Shown: positions 19,365 through 28,931 of the stretch, one piece after another
Numbering within the stretch: the first letter of the stretch is position 1
How the letters are laid out: every line of letters begins with the position of its first letter
Origin: a candidate division KSB1 bacterium
Lineage (GTDB): Bacteria; Zhuqueibacterota; Zhuqueibacteria; Residuimicrobiales; Krinioviventaceae
Assembly (NCBI GenBank): GCA_034521575.1
Contig: JAXHMJ010000005.1
Coordinates: 1,054,001 to 1,118,000 of the forward strand
Direction of reading: 5' to 3'
Length of the DNA stretch: 64,000 nt
Program-made: the position numbers and the translations under genes
The notes under the pieces: model-generated
Database searches by the model: none
What the model saw: only the letters and a program-made list of their open reading frames with translations
What the model was told of the DNA's origin: nothing

Positions 19365-21635
19365 CTATTTCAACAACATCACCTTTCTGACAGATGTATG
19401 ACTACCAGAAGATAACCGGATAAAATATACACCCGAGGGACACTGTTTGGCATTCCAGATCACAGAATATTGACCGGCATTCTGGTATGTTGATACCAAT
19501 TGTTCAACTATTCTGCCGGTTAAATCATAAACAGTCATTTCAGTATGGCTGGCTTGTGACAGGTCATATACAATTGTGGTTGTGGGGTTAAAGGGGTTGG
19601 GATAATTGGGGTATAGCATAAAATGATCCGGTTTTTCATGCGTACTTTGCACACGAACATCATCTCCAGAAGAAAAAAATCCCGACATCAATAACGCAAA
19701 AATCTGATCACTGGCATTTAGTTCATCATCAATCACTATACCTCTCAGGATATAAATAAAATATCCGACATTCCAGCCAAATGCCGCCTTTGAAAGTTGG
19801 TCATTATCTGCTGATATGTCCATCCTGCTTTGGCCTGGATTATCATACACATGATAAGACACAAAATCCAGACTTTCTGACAACTCATACTGAGGTCCTT
19901 TGATAACCAATCCCGAATCCGGTTCATACTCCTGCGGATCATATATATCCGGATCCCAAGCATAGGTTTTTATGCCCTCTCCTGGCACAGAAACACAGAT
20001 GGTCTCCCCTAACATGTTCATATCTTGACTGGTTGTATCCCAAGAAACAATTCCAGATTCCATGCGTCTTAATTCATTTCCTGAAGAATACTGATAAATA
20101 GACATCCAGGTTTCATTAAAATACATGTCATTGTCCAGGAAGGCTATATATTGGTTGTCAATTAGTTTGAGCCGCTGTGGTCGCTTACCATTGCTCGGCA
20201 TCCGATCAATACAGGCTAATTCTGCTGGGTCAGATAGTTCAATCATTTCATACCCAGCATTATATTCTCCACCATAGTATCCCGCAAACAGCAAATGGCT
20301 ATTGTAATTAATCTCCAAATTTGTTCCTGGCCCATTTAATTGATAGGTTGATACTTGCCGGGGTTCTTTTACATTACCCACAACATCAAAAACCGTCACT
20401 TGGTCGGATCCCTTTGGCAATACATAGGCATAATCGCCACCAAAGACGATATCTAAAATTGTTTCCCCTACATCATAACTGGATTTTTCTTGAGGATTCA
20501 AAGGGTCTTCAAGGTCATAAATACTGAATGAACTGGCTGGTAAACCATGCGTCACATATAAATAATTATTGGATTGATAAATCTTGTTCCCATTTAGCAG
20601 TTCAACACTAGTCTCCCTAATTGGGTTTACCGGGTCGGTGCCAATATCATATATCACCAGTTCATTGTTATAATTGTCAACAACATATAGATAATTCCCG
20701 ACAATAACTTCACCGGAGATGATCATTTCACCATCTTCCCAGCCGCCAAATTCGTTGACCTTTTCAATTTTAATGGGAAGAATATTGGGTGCATCAGTAA
20801 TATCAACTAAAACCATTTCATGGTTTTTTTGATCAATGGCTACGGCAACTGTTCTCTCAGGATAATCAGGATGATTATTAATAATTTCCAATCCGCCTGA
20901 AAGGGCGCTATCCGCCATTTCTTCTGACATCTCATACATAAAGTTAACCCGCCCCCTTGCTGTATCGACTCTGTTTAATCGAAAAAAGCCAGGTTCCCAG
21001 GACCGATAAGGTGCATTAAGCCATAGGGAGGAAAATCCTTCTTGTGAATAAGAATCAAACGCAATTCCAAAATGATGATAGTCATCAGGCTTTTCAAAGG
21101 TTTTTATTGTTTTGCCTGTTTCCGGGTCAATTTTAATGATGGGTCCATTATTTGAATTTGACGAGTAAATCACATCTTTATTGGGGTCATAGGCCAATCC
21201 CCGATGTCGAGCGTAGGTGTCATTATAAATTTTTTCTGCTTCAGTAAAATCGGAAGGATCAATTTTTCGGATGTATTGATTTTTGCTGGCTAATATATAG
21301 GTCCCATCAAAGGCTAAATCTTGATAGCCTGAATATTCTGTGTTTTGTGATACTGATTCCACATATGAGCCATCAAAAGAGTAGATATCAAAATAATTGT
21401 CGCCTGCGTTGTTTGTGGACGAAACGATATATTGATTGTCAACAACGGTAACCCCCAGGCTAGTCCGTTCTGATAGAAGTGAAATTCTATCTAAAATGAT
21501 CCCAATACTCTGATGCCCCGACCTTTTTCTGAGTCCTTGTTTATTTTCAAAATCTTCCGTTTGATCATAATCCACTGCCAAAACTCCGGTGATCAGCAAT
21601 AGAATAGAAAGCGACCCATAAAATAATTTTTTCAT
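19365..21635 (-). CDS. secreted beta-propeller protein with type IX-like sorting domain
   Basis: A 756-residue exported protein. An N-terminal signal peptide (LFYGSLSILLLITGVLAV) is followed by repeated LVIVD-type blades (for example VVGNYLYVVDNYNNELVIYD and NNYLYVTHGLPASSFSIYD), predicting a propeller of about seven blades. The last 85 residues form a Por/T9SS-type domain with FMLYPNYPNPFNPTTTI, VYDLTGRIVEQL and SGVYFIRLSSG. Such tails direct surface display or secretion in Bacteroidota and related candidate phyla. It lies just outside the lower end of the cassette array. A GGAGG site precedes the ATG. Confidence 0.9.
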   Translation of the reverse strand: MKKLFYGSLSILLLITGVLAVDYDQTEDFENKQGLRKRSGHQSIGIILDRISLLSERTSLGVTVVDNQYIVSSTNNAGDNYFDIYSFDGSYVESVSQNTEYSGYQDLAFDGTYILASKNQYIRKIDPSDFTEAEKIYNDTYARHRGLAYDPNKDVIYSSNSNNGPIIKIDPETGKTIKTFEKPDDYHHFGIAFDSYSQEGFSSLWLNAPYRSWEPGFFRLNRVDTARGRVNFMYEMSEEMADSALSGGLEIINNHPDYPERTVAVAIDQKNHEMVLVDITDAPNILPIKIEKVNEFGGWEDGEMIISGEVIVGNYLYVVDNYNNELVIYDIGTDPVNPIRETSVELLNGNKIYQSNNYLYVTHGLPASSFSIYDLEDPLNPQEKSSYDVGETILDIVFGGDYAYVLPKGSDQVTVFDVVGNVKEPRQVSTYQLNGPGTNLEINYNSHLLFAGYYGGEYNAGYEMIELSDPAELACIDRMPSNGKRPQRLKLIDNQYIAFLDNDMYFNETWMSIYQYSSGNELRRMESGIVSWDTTSQDMNMLGETICVSVPGEGIKTYAWDPDIYDPQEYEPDSGLVIKGPQYELSESLDFVSYHVYDNPGQSRMDISADNDQLSKAAFGWNVGYFIYILRGIVIDDELNASDQIFALLMSGFFSSGDDVRVQSTHEKPDHFMLYPNYPNPFNPTTTIVYDLSQASHTEMTVYDLTGRIVEQLVSTYQNAGQYSVIWNAKQCPSGVYFIRLSSGSHTSVRKVMLLK

Positions 21636-21923
21636 AATTCCTCCACGCCCCTCTTTTTTAAAAATTGAAAATCGCGCTCCACCGTCTTGAATTCTTAATT
21701 AATACGTTTTTTACAATACGATTTGAGATTCAACCGAATCATTAAAACAGATTAAGGAAAACTCTTGAGAAAATCAAGCAAAGAATTAAAGTGGTGGTAA
21801 TAAACGTGCAAGAAGGTGTTAAAATCAAAGCTCATGTATTAATTTTTTTCGTTCTTCAGGGGATATCTTTTTAAAGTGAATCATCAAAATAAAGGTCTTT
21901 TTTCGTTCATCTATAATCCTTTT

Positions 21924-22046
21924 GCCCAACGATTGCATAAGCGGACTTGGCCAAAACGCTCGTTTAAAGTAAAAAAGCGATTCCACCAAGCTAAAAATCT
22001 CAAAAAAAGCGGCTGGCAAAGTTCGGCCTTGATGCTTTTGTTATCT
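21924..22046. repeat. attC site a (lowest in array)
   Basis: Core GCCCAAC (21924-21930) and GTTATCT (22040-22046) bound an imperfect palindrome: the left arm GCATAAGCGGACTTGGCCA pairs with the inverted right arm GCATCAAGGCCGAACTTTGC. The right core abuts the stop codon of the CopG antitoxin. It marks the 3' end of the minus-strand array. Confidence 0.75.
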
Positions 22047-22047
22047 C

Positions 22048-22323
22048 TTACTTTAATTCTTGCTCGATTCGTTCAGCGATAAACATTTTCATTAAAGACT
22101 GATAAGGCACATCTCGTTTATTTGCAAGTATCTTTAATTCTTCGATCATAATTTCTGGGAGTCGGATAGAAATAGTTTTTAAGCTTGGTTTTAATTTTGG
22201 TAAAGTGACAATATCTGCTTTATCCCAGTCAATATATTCGGTGGAATCATTTTCTGACCAGAATTCTTGTTCCTGAGCTTCACTTTTAAACTCGGGACTG
22301 TTTTTTAATATTTTGTCTTTCAT
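22048..22323 (-). CDS. CopG/BrnA-type antitoxin
   Basis: A 91-residue ribbon-helix-helix antitoxin. The C-terminal half (LKTISIRLPEIMIEELKILA) is the DNA-binding strand and helix; the N-terminal half wraps the toxin. It starts inside the end of the upstream brnT-like gene (ATATGA overlap), as is usual for BrnT-BrnA pairs, which repress their own promoter. The antitoxin is intact although its toxin has an in-frame stop. With attC sites on both sides it forms one integron cassette. Confidence 0.82.
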   Translation of the reverse strand: MKDKILKNSPEFKSEAQEQEFWSENDSTEYIDWDKADIVTLPKLKPSLKTISIRLPEIMIEELKILANKRDVPYQSLMKMFIAERIEQELK

Positions 22324-22612
22324 ATGTTTTTCTCTCTTTTTTACTCATATCTCTTGATGATATTACTCTTATGAGATTGTTTCGAATTGTAAAAGCTATG
22401 AATAGATATCTGTTTGTATCAGTAACACCCAGTGCATAATATCGCAATTCTGATTTGGAATGTTTAACATCATATGCTACTAATAATGTCTTGTTAAAAA
22501 ATATCTGCTCGCTTTCAACTGGTGTGACTTTGTGCTTCTCCCAATTTTTATGGATGTTACCTTCATCCCATTAAAAACCGGTACATTGCTGAAGAATATC
22601 AATACTTTTCAT
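22286..22612 (-). pseudogene. BrnT-like RNase toxin with premature stop
   Basis: From the ATG at 22612 the frame reads MKSIDILQQCTGF, then a TAA at 22571-22573, then WDEGNIHKNWEKHKVTP and on to RVISSRDMSKKERKTYE. The usual family has GFxWDEGN with one residue in place of the stop, so a single base change (CAA or GAA to TAA) explains it. The rest of the toxin, including the His and Arg-Asp-Met segment of the RelE-like fold, is unbroken. No in-frame restart is apparent near the stop, so the toxin is probably inactive, unless this is a sequencing error. Confidence 0.75.
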
Positions 22613-22661
22613 AATAATAAGTATATGTCATTTATATACAATTTGCAAGATTTTTTTATTG

Positions 22662-22753
22662 AGATAACCCATAAGCATCACCGGCGGGAGACACTGCAGA
22701 GCGAGGAACGAGCGGCGCTGTGTTTCCCGCCCGCATGCATGCACTTGTTGGGC
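22662..22753. repeat. attC site b
   Basis: Cores AGATAAC (22662) and GTTGGGC (22747-22753). Arms GCATCACCGGCGGGAGACAC and the inverse of GTTTCCCGCCCGCATGCATGC pair well. GAGATAAC here is the exact complement of GTTATCTC at 22040-22047, the signature of one cassette (brnT-copG) lying between sites a and b. Confidence 0.82.
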
Positions 22754-22811
22754 ATTCCATCGCATGCTCTGCCCTGCCGATTTCATGCATCTTGATGCGA
22801 ATCTCGGCTCT

Positions 22812-24935
22812 TCATTCATGATCGAGCGTTTCCCGCACTTTCGCGGCGAGTTCGTCGCGGGTGATCGGTTTGCTGACGAAATGCACGTTATCGTCGAGTA
22901 TGCCTCGATGAGCGATCATATTGGCGGTGTAGCCGGACATGTAGATCACCTTCATGTGGGAATCGCCCCCCGCCAGCTCCTCGGCCAACTCGCGGCCACT
23001 CATGCCGGGCATAACCACGTCGGTCAGCAACAGGTCGATGCCGTCCTTGTGCCTGGTCGCCAAGAGCAGTGCCGCTTCTGGCGATTCCGCCGTGAGCACG
23101 GTGTAGCCAAGATCTTGGAGAAAAAGGTCCACGGTGACGCGGATGGATTTCTCGTCTTCGACCAGCAGGATGGTCTCGGTCCCACCGAGTCGAGAGCCAG
23201 TCGGTATTTTGCGCTTCGCGTTGGCGGTCTCCTCCACGATCCGGGGCAGGTAGATACTGAAGGTGGTACCTCCGCCGGGTTCGCTGTAGACGCTGACAAA
23301 GCCCTTGTTCTGTTTGACGATCCCATAAACCGTGGCCAACCCGAGGCCCGTGCCCTCACCAACTCCCTTGGTGGTGAAAAAGGGCTCGAAGATGTTGGCC
23401 AGCGTTTCGCTGTCCATCCCAGTGCCGTCATCGCTGACCGCCAGCATAACGAATTCGCCGGGCTGCAAGTCCGCGTGGGTCTCGCAGTATTTCTCGTCTA
23501 TGGAGACGTTTTCCGTCTCGATGGTCACCTTGCCCGCGCCGGCGATGGCGTCGCGCGCGTTGACGCAGAGGTTGGCGAGGATCTGGTCGATCTGTCCGGG
23601 ATCGACCTTGACCGGACAGAGGTTCGCGCCCGGCGCCCAGACCAGATCGATATCCTCGCCGATGAGGGGCCGCAGCATCTTGAGCATATTCTTGACCGCG
23701 TCGTTGAGGTCCAGCACGTGCGGGACAATGGTCTGCTTGCGGGCGAACGCCAAAAGTTGCCGGGTGAGGTTGGCGGAGCGCTGGGCTGATTGCGTAATCT
23801 CGTCCAGATACTCCTGTATAGGATGATCTTTGCCAATTTCCTCGCGGCAAAAGTCTGCATACCCCATAATGCCCATGAGCATATTATTGAAATCGTGTGC
23901 CACGCCGCCAGCGAGGCGTCCGACGGACTCCATCTTCTGGGCCTGGGTCAGTTGAGCCTGAAGTTTCTCGCGCGCCTCCTCGGCCTGCTTGCGTTCGGTG
24001 ACGTCATGAAGGCTGCCGTACAGGCGCTTGACCGCCCCATCATCTCCAAGCTCGGGAATTCCCCGCACGACGCAGTGATGCAGTTGGCCGTCGGCGCGCA
24101 TGACACGCACTTCCAGATCATAGGGCACGCCGTTGCTCAGACATTCCTCGACAGCCTTAAGCAGGCGGGTGCGGTCCTCGGGCACATAGAACGTTTGGTG
24201 CTCGGTGAACGAAGGCGCTTCTTCCGCTGGCTCAAGCCCGAAGATACGGAAGAGTTCGTCCGACCAAGTAACTTTGTCGCCTTCGACTTCCCACTGCCAA
24301 CTGCCCACATGCGCCACCGCCTCCGTACGGCTCAGCATCGTGTGCTCGCGCTCCAGCGTCTCTTCGGCCTGCTTGCGCTCGGTGATGTCGCTCAACACGA
24401 CGCGGCACACAGGTGCGCCGTCTTCCGCTTGAGTGGCGGTTGCCGTCAGATGCGCCCAGAAGCTTGCGCCGTCCGGTTTGACCAGCCGCAGTTCGCATTC
24501 CTGCGGTTCGCCCGTCTCAAAGAGCTTTTTGCGGTGCAGGTAGTAGATGTCCTGGTCCTCCTTGAGGATAAAACGGGAGATCGGTTGCTTGACCAGCTCG
24601 CCGCGGTTCACGCTCAGCAGGGTGGCGGCAGTGAGGTTGGCCTCCAGGATCAGTCCTTTTTCGCTGATGGTGGCGTAGCCCACCGGAGCCAGGTCATAGA
24701 GGTCGAAATAGCGCGCTCGCCCGGCTTCGATTTCGGCCTGGGCCTTGCGAAGCTCCTCGTTCTGCATCTCCAGCTCGATCTGGTGCACCCGCAGTTCGTG
24801 GAGCGTTTCCCGGATTTCTTCGGACGAGAGGGTCGCGCTGTCTTTCGGCGTCCGGGCGGCCTGTTTTCGGGCAAGCGCTTCGGCCTTTTGCCGCAAGTCT
24901 GCGGCGTCTTTGGAGTTGTTGTCCTGGTTTGTCAT
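22812..24935 (-). CDS. hybrid PAS sensor histidine kinase with C-terminal receiver
   Basis: A 707-residue soluble kinase. After an N-terminal coiled coil (residues 40-75) come two PAS domains (about 75-190 and 200-325), each ending in DITERKQAEE/DVTERKQAEE. The HisKA helix has GGVAHDFNN with phospho-acceptor H347, followed by the HATPase domain with NLCVNARDAI and GTGLGLATVYG. The receiver (about 585-705) has VEDE and the phospho-acceptor Asp in LLLTDVVMPGMSG. It overlaps the CheB-CheR gene by ATGA. Its base composition is clearly more GC-rich than the neighbouring cassettes, which suggests separate acquisition. Its stop lies 59 bp from attC site b. Confidence 0.93.
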   Translation of the reverse strand: MTNQDNNSKDAADLRQKAEALARKQAARTPKDSATLSSEEIRETLHELRVHQIELEMQNEELRKAQAEIEAGRARYFDLYDLAPVGYATISEKGLILEANLTAATLLSVNRGELVKQPISRFILKEDQDIYYLHRKKLFETGEPQECELRLVKPDGASFWAHLTATATQAEDGAPVCRVVLSDITERKQAEETLEREHTMLSRTEAVAHVGSWQWEVEGDKVTWSDELFRIFGLEPAEEAPSFTEHQTFYVPEDRTRLLKAVEECLSNGVPYDLEVRVMRADGQLHHCVVRGIPELGDDGAVKRLYGSLHDVTERKQAEEAREKLQAQLTQAQKMESVGRLAGGVAHDFNNMLMGIMGYADFCREEIGKDHPIQEYLDEITQSAQRSANLTRQLLAFARKQTIVPHVLDLNDAVKNMLKMLRPLIGEDIDLVWAPGANLCPVKVDPGQIDQILANLCVNARDAIAGAGKVTIETENVSIDEKYCETHADLQPGEFVMLAVSDDGTGMDSETLANIFEPFFTTKGVGEGTGLGLATVYGIVKQNKGFVSVYSEPGGGTTFSIYLPRIVEETANAKRKIPTGSRLGGTETILLVEDEKSIRVTVDLFLQDLGYTVLTAESPEAALLLATRHKDGIDLLLTDVVMPGMSGRELAEELAGGDSHMKVIYMSGYTANMIAHRGILDDNVHFVSKPITRDELAAKVRETLDHE

Positions 24936-27900
24936 GTTTTCTCTCCCTTATCTTCAGATTGCAAAGTCCTGTTTGCGCCGGCATCCATTCGCGCTCCGCC
25001 TTGTTGCCCGGTCACATCCAGAGTGGCGCCGGTGATCCCGACGACGGCGCCGGCAGCATCTTGCAGCGGTTCGACGGTCAGATCATATACAACGGTTTTG
25101 CCTTCAATGGTGGTCTTGACGTTTTGTCGCGTGCATTTTCCGCTTGTCAGCACCTTTTGCTTGATCGCCGTCAGTGCGGCGGCCTCCTGTTCCGGCAAAA
25201 GGTCGGCGTCTGTCTTGCCGATGACCTGTTCCGACGCAAATCCAGGGACGGGATTGTGAATCCAGGTGTAGCGCAGTTTCATATCCTGATTGAAAACAGC
25301 AATCGAAGTAGTGTTGAGTGCGACCCGCAGCCGCTCTTCGTTCACCCGCAGCGCCTCGTGAAGTTTTCGCGCCGCCGTGATATCCACAAAGGTGAGCACC
25401 GCGCCCTCGATGACGTTATCCATGGTGCGGTAGGGCTGAATGCGCATGGCGTACCACCGGCCCTCGGCCGTCTGCACGTCGGTCTCCTTGGGGATCAGGG
25501 TATCGAGCACTGCCTGCGTGTCCTCCTTCAGGTTGCCGTAGCCGGGCAGGTTGGAGACGATGTGGGACACAGGCCTGCCGATGTCGCTCTGGATCAGATT
25601 GATGATTTCTGTGGCGGCGGGGGTGAAGCGCAGGATGCGCAGCGTGTGATCCACAAAGACCGTGGCGATGCCGGTGCCGGCCAGCAGGTTGTTCATGTCG
25701 TTGTTGGCGCGCGAGAGGTCGGCCACCTTGGTTTGCAGCTCGGCGTTGACCGTTGCCAGCTCCTCGTTGACCGACTGCAACTCCTCCTTGGAGGTTTCCA
25801 GCTCCTCGTTGGTGGATTGCAGTTCCTCGTTGACCGACTGCATCTCCTCGTTGGACGACTTGAGCTCTTCGTTGGACGTCTCCAGTTCCTCGTTGGTGGC
25901 CTGAAGATACTCATCCTTGGCCCGCAGCTCCTGCTTGAGCGCGGCGATACGGTCGTCGGCATCCACACCGGTCGGCTCTTCTGATGGCGGATTGTCGCCC
26001 GGCCCTTCAGGCAATGATAACTTGTCGCCGACCATGGGTTCCTGCGCCGGATTTAGAATGACCAGGTACAAAGGAGACTCGGGCGAGGCCGTCGGGGCAA
26101 GGACCACCGGACGGACAATCACATTGACAGTGGTAAAGTCGCCGTTGGTCTTCACCCGCACTCCCGGGCGCCGCACGGTTTCCCTGGTTTGCGCGGCTTT
26201 GTGCAGCGTCGTGGTCAGGTCGCGCCGCAATCCTTCCCGGGCCATTTTCAGAATGTTGCTGGGGCCGCTCTCTCCGGGGGCGGGTTCCAGGTACATGCCG
26301 GTGCGGCCGTGGAGATAGAGAATATCCCCCCCGGCATTGACCAGCGCCCCGGCCTGGACAACCTCTTGCAGCAGGGCCTGTTCGGTCAGCTCGCGCAACG
26401 GCAATTTCCGGGGATGAGTCGTCTTCCCTCCGGTACGCATATGCTCTGTATCGGGCGTCGTTATGGGCGGAAGGAAACGTCCCACGCTTGCACGCTCGGC
26501 GCCGAGGATGCTTTCCTTGCGCTGGTAAATCTTTTGCTTACGGTCCAGCGCTGCAAAGAGATCGCCAATCTCGCCCACGGTTTCGGAGGTCCCCAGAAAG
26601 AGATATCCTTTAGGGTTCAAGGCGTAATGGAAGAGCGGGATGAGCTTTTTTTGCAGAGTGCCGCCCAGGTAGATCAGCAGGTTGCGGCAACTGATCAGGT
26701 CCAGCCTGGAAAAGGGCGGGTCCTTGATCACGTTCTGCTCCGAAAAAACCATCATGTCCCGGATGCCTTTATGGATGCGGTAGGCGCTGTCGCCCGGCTC
26801 GGGCGAAAAGAAGCGCGTCAGCCGCTCCGGCGTGAGATCGGTGGCGATGGAGGCCGGATAGATGCCGGCACGGGCCACGGCAATGGCATGTCTGTCGATG
26901 TCCGTAGCAAACACCTGCACTTTGAAGCTCTGTTTGAGCGCTTCCTGACATTCGGCCAGCAGGATGGCCAGGGAATAGGCCTCCTCGCCGGTGGAGCACC
27001 CCGGCGCCCAGATGCGGATCGTTGCATCAGCGCCCTTGCCGGCAAAGAGCTTGGGGATGATCTGCTCTTCCAGGGCATTGAAGGCTTCGGGGTCGCGGAA
27101 AAAACTGGTCACACCGATCAGCATGTCGCGAAACAGCGCCTCCACTTCCTCGGGAGCCTGCTGGATGAACTTGACGTAGCCATCCATGGTTTCGATCTGG
27201 TGGACGGCCATGCGCCGTTCGATGCGGCGTTGGCTGGTCGTGGGCTTGTACTGGGAAAAGTCGTGGCCGGTCTGGGCGCGCAAAAGGACAAAGATTTTCT
27301 TGAGCGCGCTCTCGGTCTTGGGGGGCGGCGTGGCGGGCACGGGCGGCTTGCCGAAGGCATGGGTCGTGTAGGCGATGAGCTGGGCGGGCATTTCGGCCGG
27401 CGGCAGTTCGTAGTCCACAAGTCCCGTGGCGATGGCGCTGCGCGGCATGCCGTCGTATTCGGTGGACTCGGGGTTCTGGGCCATCACCATGCCGCCCTCG
27501 CCCTTGATGGCCCGCACGCCCAGGGTGCCGTCGCTGCCGGTGCCCGAGAGCACCACGCCAATGGCTCGCTCGCGCTGGTCCTGGGCCAAAGACCGGAAAA
27601 AAAAGTCGATGGGCAGTCGCTGGCCGCGCGGCGAGGCGGGCTCGAGCAGTTGGAGTGCGCCGTTCAAAAAGGCCATGTCACGATTGGGAGGGATAATGTA
27701 GGCGCAGTTGATCTGAACCGGCATACCGTCCTCGACCTCAAAGACCTGCATACGGGTGTAGCGCCGGATCAGGTCGGTCAGGATGCTCTTGTGGTCCGGG
27801 GCCAGGTGCTGCACCAGCACAAAGGCCATACCCGGGTCAGCGTCTGTGGGCATACCGGAAAAGAAGGCCTCAAAGGCCGCCAGGCCCCCGGCTGATGCGC

Positions 27901-28048
27901 CGACACCCACGATTGGAAAGGCGGTGGCAGCACGGTCAGCCTTTGCCTGCGCCTCAATGGCGGTTCCATTGTGCTCCGGCGGCATGCCGGTCTTCATTTC
28001 GCCTGGGTGTGAGGCGTCCGGCTTGGTCAGTTTTTTTCTCTTTGTCAT
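24932..28048 (-). CDS. CheB-CheR-PAS fusion (methylesterase/methyltransferase)
   Basis: A 1038-residue fusion. The CheB methylesterase domain (about 40-230) carries the triad S52 (GASAGG), H81 (VQHLAPDHK) and D173 (GSDGTLG), but no receiver. CheR (about 265-510) has TSFFRDPEAF and the SAM loop APGCSTGEEAYSLA. A long coiled coil with repeated EELxSxNEEL heptads (about 690-785) leads to two PAS domains. Such fusions usually work with histidine kinases as stand-alone signalling systems rather than classical chemotaxis, and here the partner kinase follows with overlapping codons. GC-rich like its partner. Its 5' end cuts into a HigB-like toxin gene. Confidence 0.93.
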   Translation of the reverse strand: MTKRKKLTKPDASHPGEMKTGMPPEHNGTAIEAQAKADRAATAFPIVGVGASAGGLAAFEAFFSGMPTDADPGMAFVLVQHLAPDHKSILTDLIRRYTRMQVFEVEDGMPVQINCAYIIPPNRDMAFLNGALQLLEPASPRGQRLPIDFFFRSLAQDQRERAIGVVLSGTGSDGTLGVRAIKGEGGMVMAQNPESTEYDGMPRSAIATGLVDYELPPAEMPAQLIAYTTHAFGKPPVPATPPPKTESALKKIFVLLRAQTGHDFSQYKPTTSQRRIERRMAVHQIETMDGYVKFIQQAPEEVEALFRDMLIGVTSFFRDPEAFNALEEQIIPKLFAGKGADATIRIWAPGCSTGEEAYSLAILLAECQEALKQSFKVQVFATDIDRHAIAVARAGIYPASIATDLTPERLTRFFSPEPGDSAYRIHKGIRDMMVFSEQNVIKDPPFSRLDLISCRNLLIYLGGTLQKKLIPLFHYALNPKGYLFLGTSETVGEIGDLFAALDRKQKIYQRKESILGAERASVGRFLPPITTPDTEHMRTGGKTTHPRKLPLRELTEQALLQEVVQAGALVNAGGDILYLHGRTGMYLEPAPGESGPSNILKMAREGLRRDLTTTLHKAAQTRETVRRPGVRVKTNGDFTTVNVIVRPVVLAPTASPESPLYLVILNPAQEPMVGDKLSLPEGPGDNPPSEEPTGVDADDRIAALKQELRAKDEYLQATNEELETSNEELKSSNEEMQSVNEELQSTNEELETSKEELQSVNEELATVNAELQTKVADLSRANNDMNNLLAGTGIATVFVDHTLRILRFTPAATEIINLIQSDIGRPVSHIVSNLPGYGNLKEDTQAVLDTLIPKETDVQTAEGRWYAMRIQPYRTMDNVIEGAVLTFVDITAARKLHEALRVNEERLRVALNTTSIAVFNQDMKLRYTWIHNPVPGFASEQVIGKTDADLLPEQEAAALTAIKQKVLTSGKCTRQNVKTTIEGKTVVYDLTVEPLQDAAGAVVGITGATLDVTGQQGGARMDAGANRTLQSEDKGEKT

Positions 28049-28409
28049 GCCAATCTATTCCTGTACAAGGGATTATACGTTCATAGCTGATATTCTGTGA
28101 ATGTGCTACTTTATGTACAATGGTCGCCAGCTCTGATATTCTATTGTTATTCAACAATTCTCCTTTCACTGTAAATATCAAGCGATAAAAACCAGATAGC
28201 TTAATAGCCCATTGACTTTTTCTATCACTTTTCAATAAATGACAGTGTAAGCCTGGCAACAAAGCCAGTTCATTTATGTCTCTTGATTGTTTTATGATAT
28301 TGATTCGTTGAATATACTTGCGAGCGACATCTTTTCCATAGCTTCGTTCTGCTTCACTAGAATTTTCATACTGCTTTTGAAGCTTTCTTGTTCTGAATTG
28401 AACTTCCAC
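27954..28409 (-). pseudogene. HigB/RelE-like toxin truncated by the CheB-CheR module
   Basis: Residues 1-91 match HigB-type killer proteins: MEVQFRTRKLQKQYEN, DVARKYIQRINIIKQSRDIN, LPGLHCHLLKSDRKSQWA, SGFYRLIFT. The family then ends with a short segment such as EVSKHY and is about 100 aa long. Here the frame instead runs on for some 60 unrelated residues that overlap the GC-rich cheB gene in another frame. The junction is near 28135. No downstream antitoxin remains. It is therefore probably a truncated toxin, although residues 1-91 retain most of the fold. Confidence 0.6.
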
Positions 28410-28505
28410 ATAATTCTCTCAATATTCTTAAAACAATATTTACCTATGGGGCAAAGATAAAAAGTCAATTTGATTATATCAAGGATTAAATTTACCTTTA
28501 ATAAA

Positions 28506-28931
28506 CTACTCGGTTTTCGTCGTCCAAATCTTTAAATATTCTTCAGCTGTACAAACTGACATTTTACTTTGTTTGTAATGCTTTTTATTTCGGGTAATAA
28601 TAAAATTGATTTCGTATGATTTCGCTGTATGATATTGAATTGCGTCTTCAAAGTCACTAAACTTTGACGACAAAGCCAAGTCGATTATTTTTGAATCCAC
28701 CGGAAGAATTGAAATTATCGACTTGAGTTTTACGAGGCTTTGTAAGGCATATTCTTTAGATTTAGCTTTTCTTAAAATATAGTGAAGATTTGCAAAAACG
28801 ATGGGTGAGGTGAATCCGGCAACATCCCCTTTATCTAACAAAGAAAATAACTTGGCTGCCGGAGTATAAAATTCATCACGCTGTGCTAGTACATCAAGAA
28901 TTATATCAGAATCAACAAATACCCGGTGCAT
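28506..28931 (-). CDS. PIN-domain RNase toxin (VapC-like)
   Basis: A 141-residue PIN nuclease. Acidic residues expected in the active site are in VDSDIILDVL (Asp near 8), in the middle helix, and in SKFSDFEDAIQYHTA (Asp-x-x-Asp near 92-97), followed by ITRNKKHY. It would cut RNA in a metal-dependent way. The upstream DUF6364-type antitoxin gene overlaps its start by one base (TAATG). The antitoxin is frameshifted, which is hard to reconcile with an active toxin. Confidence 0.8.
   Translation of the reverse strand: MHRVFVDSDIILDVLAQRDEFYTPAAKLFSLLDKGDVAGFTSPIVFANLHYILRKAKSKEYALQSLVKLKSIISILPVDSKIIDLALSSKFSDFEDAIQYHTAKSYEINFIITRNKKHYKQSKMSVCTAEEYLKIWTTKTE

Noticed and set aside
21825-22019. 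64-aa minus ORF beside the CopG cassette
   Set aside because: It overlaps attC site a and has no family features.
22532-22795. Plus-strand 87-aa ORF
   Set aside because: It is antisense to brnT and overlaps attC site b.
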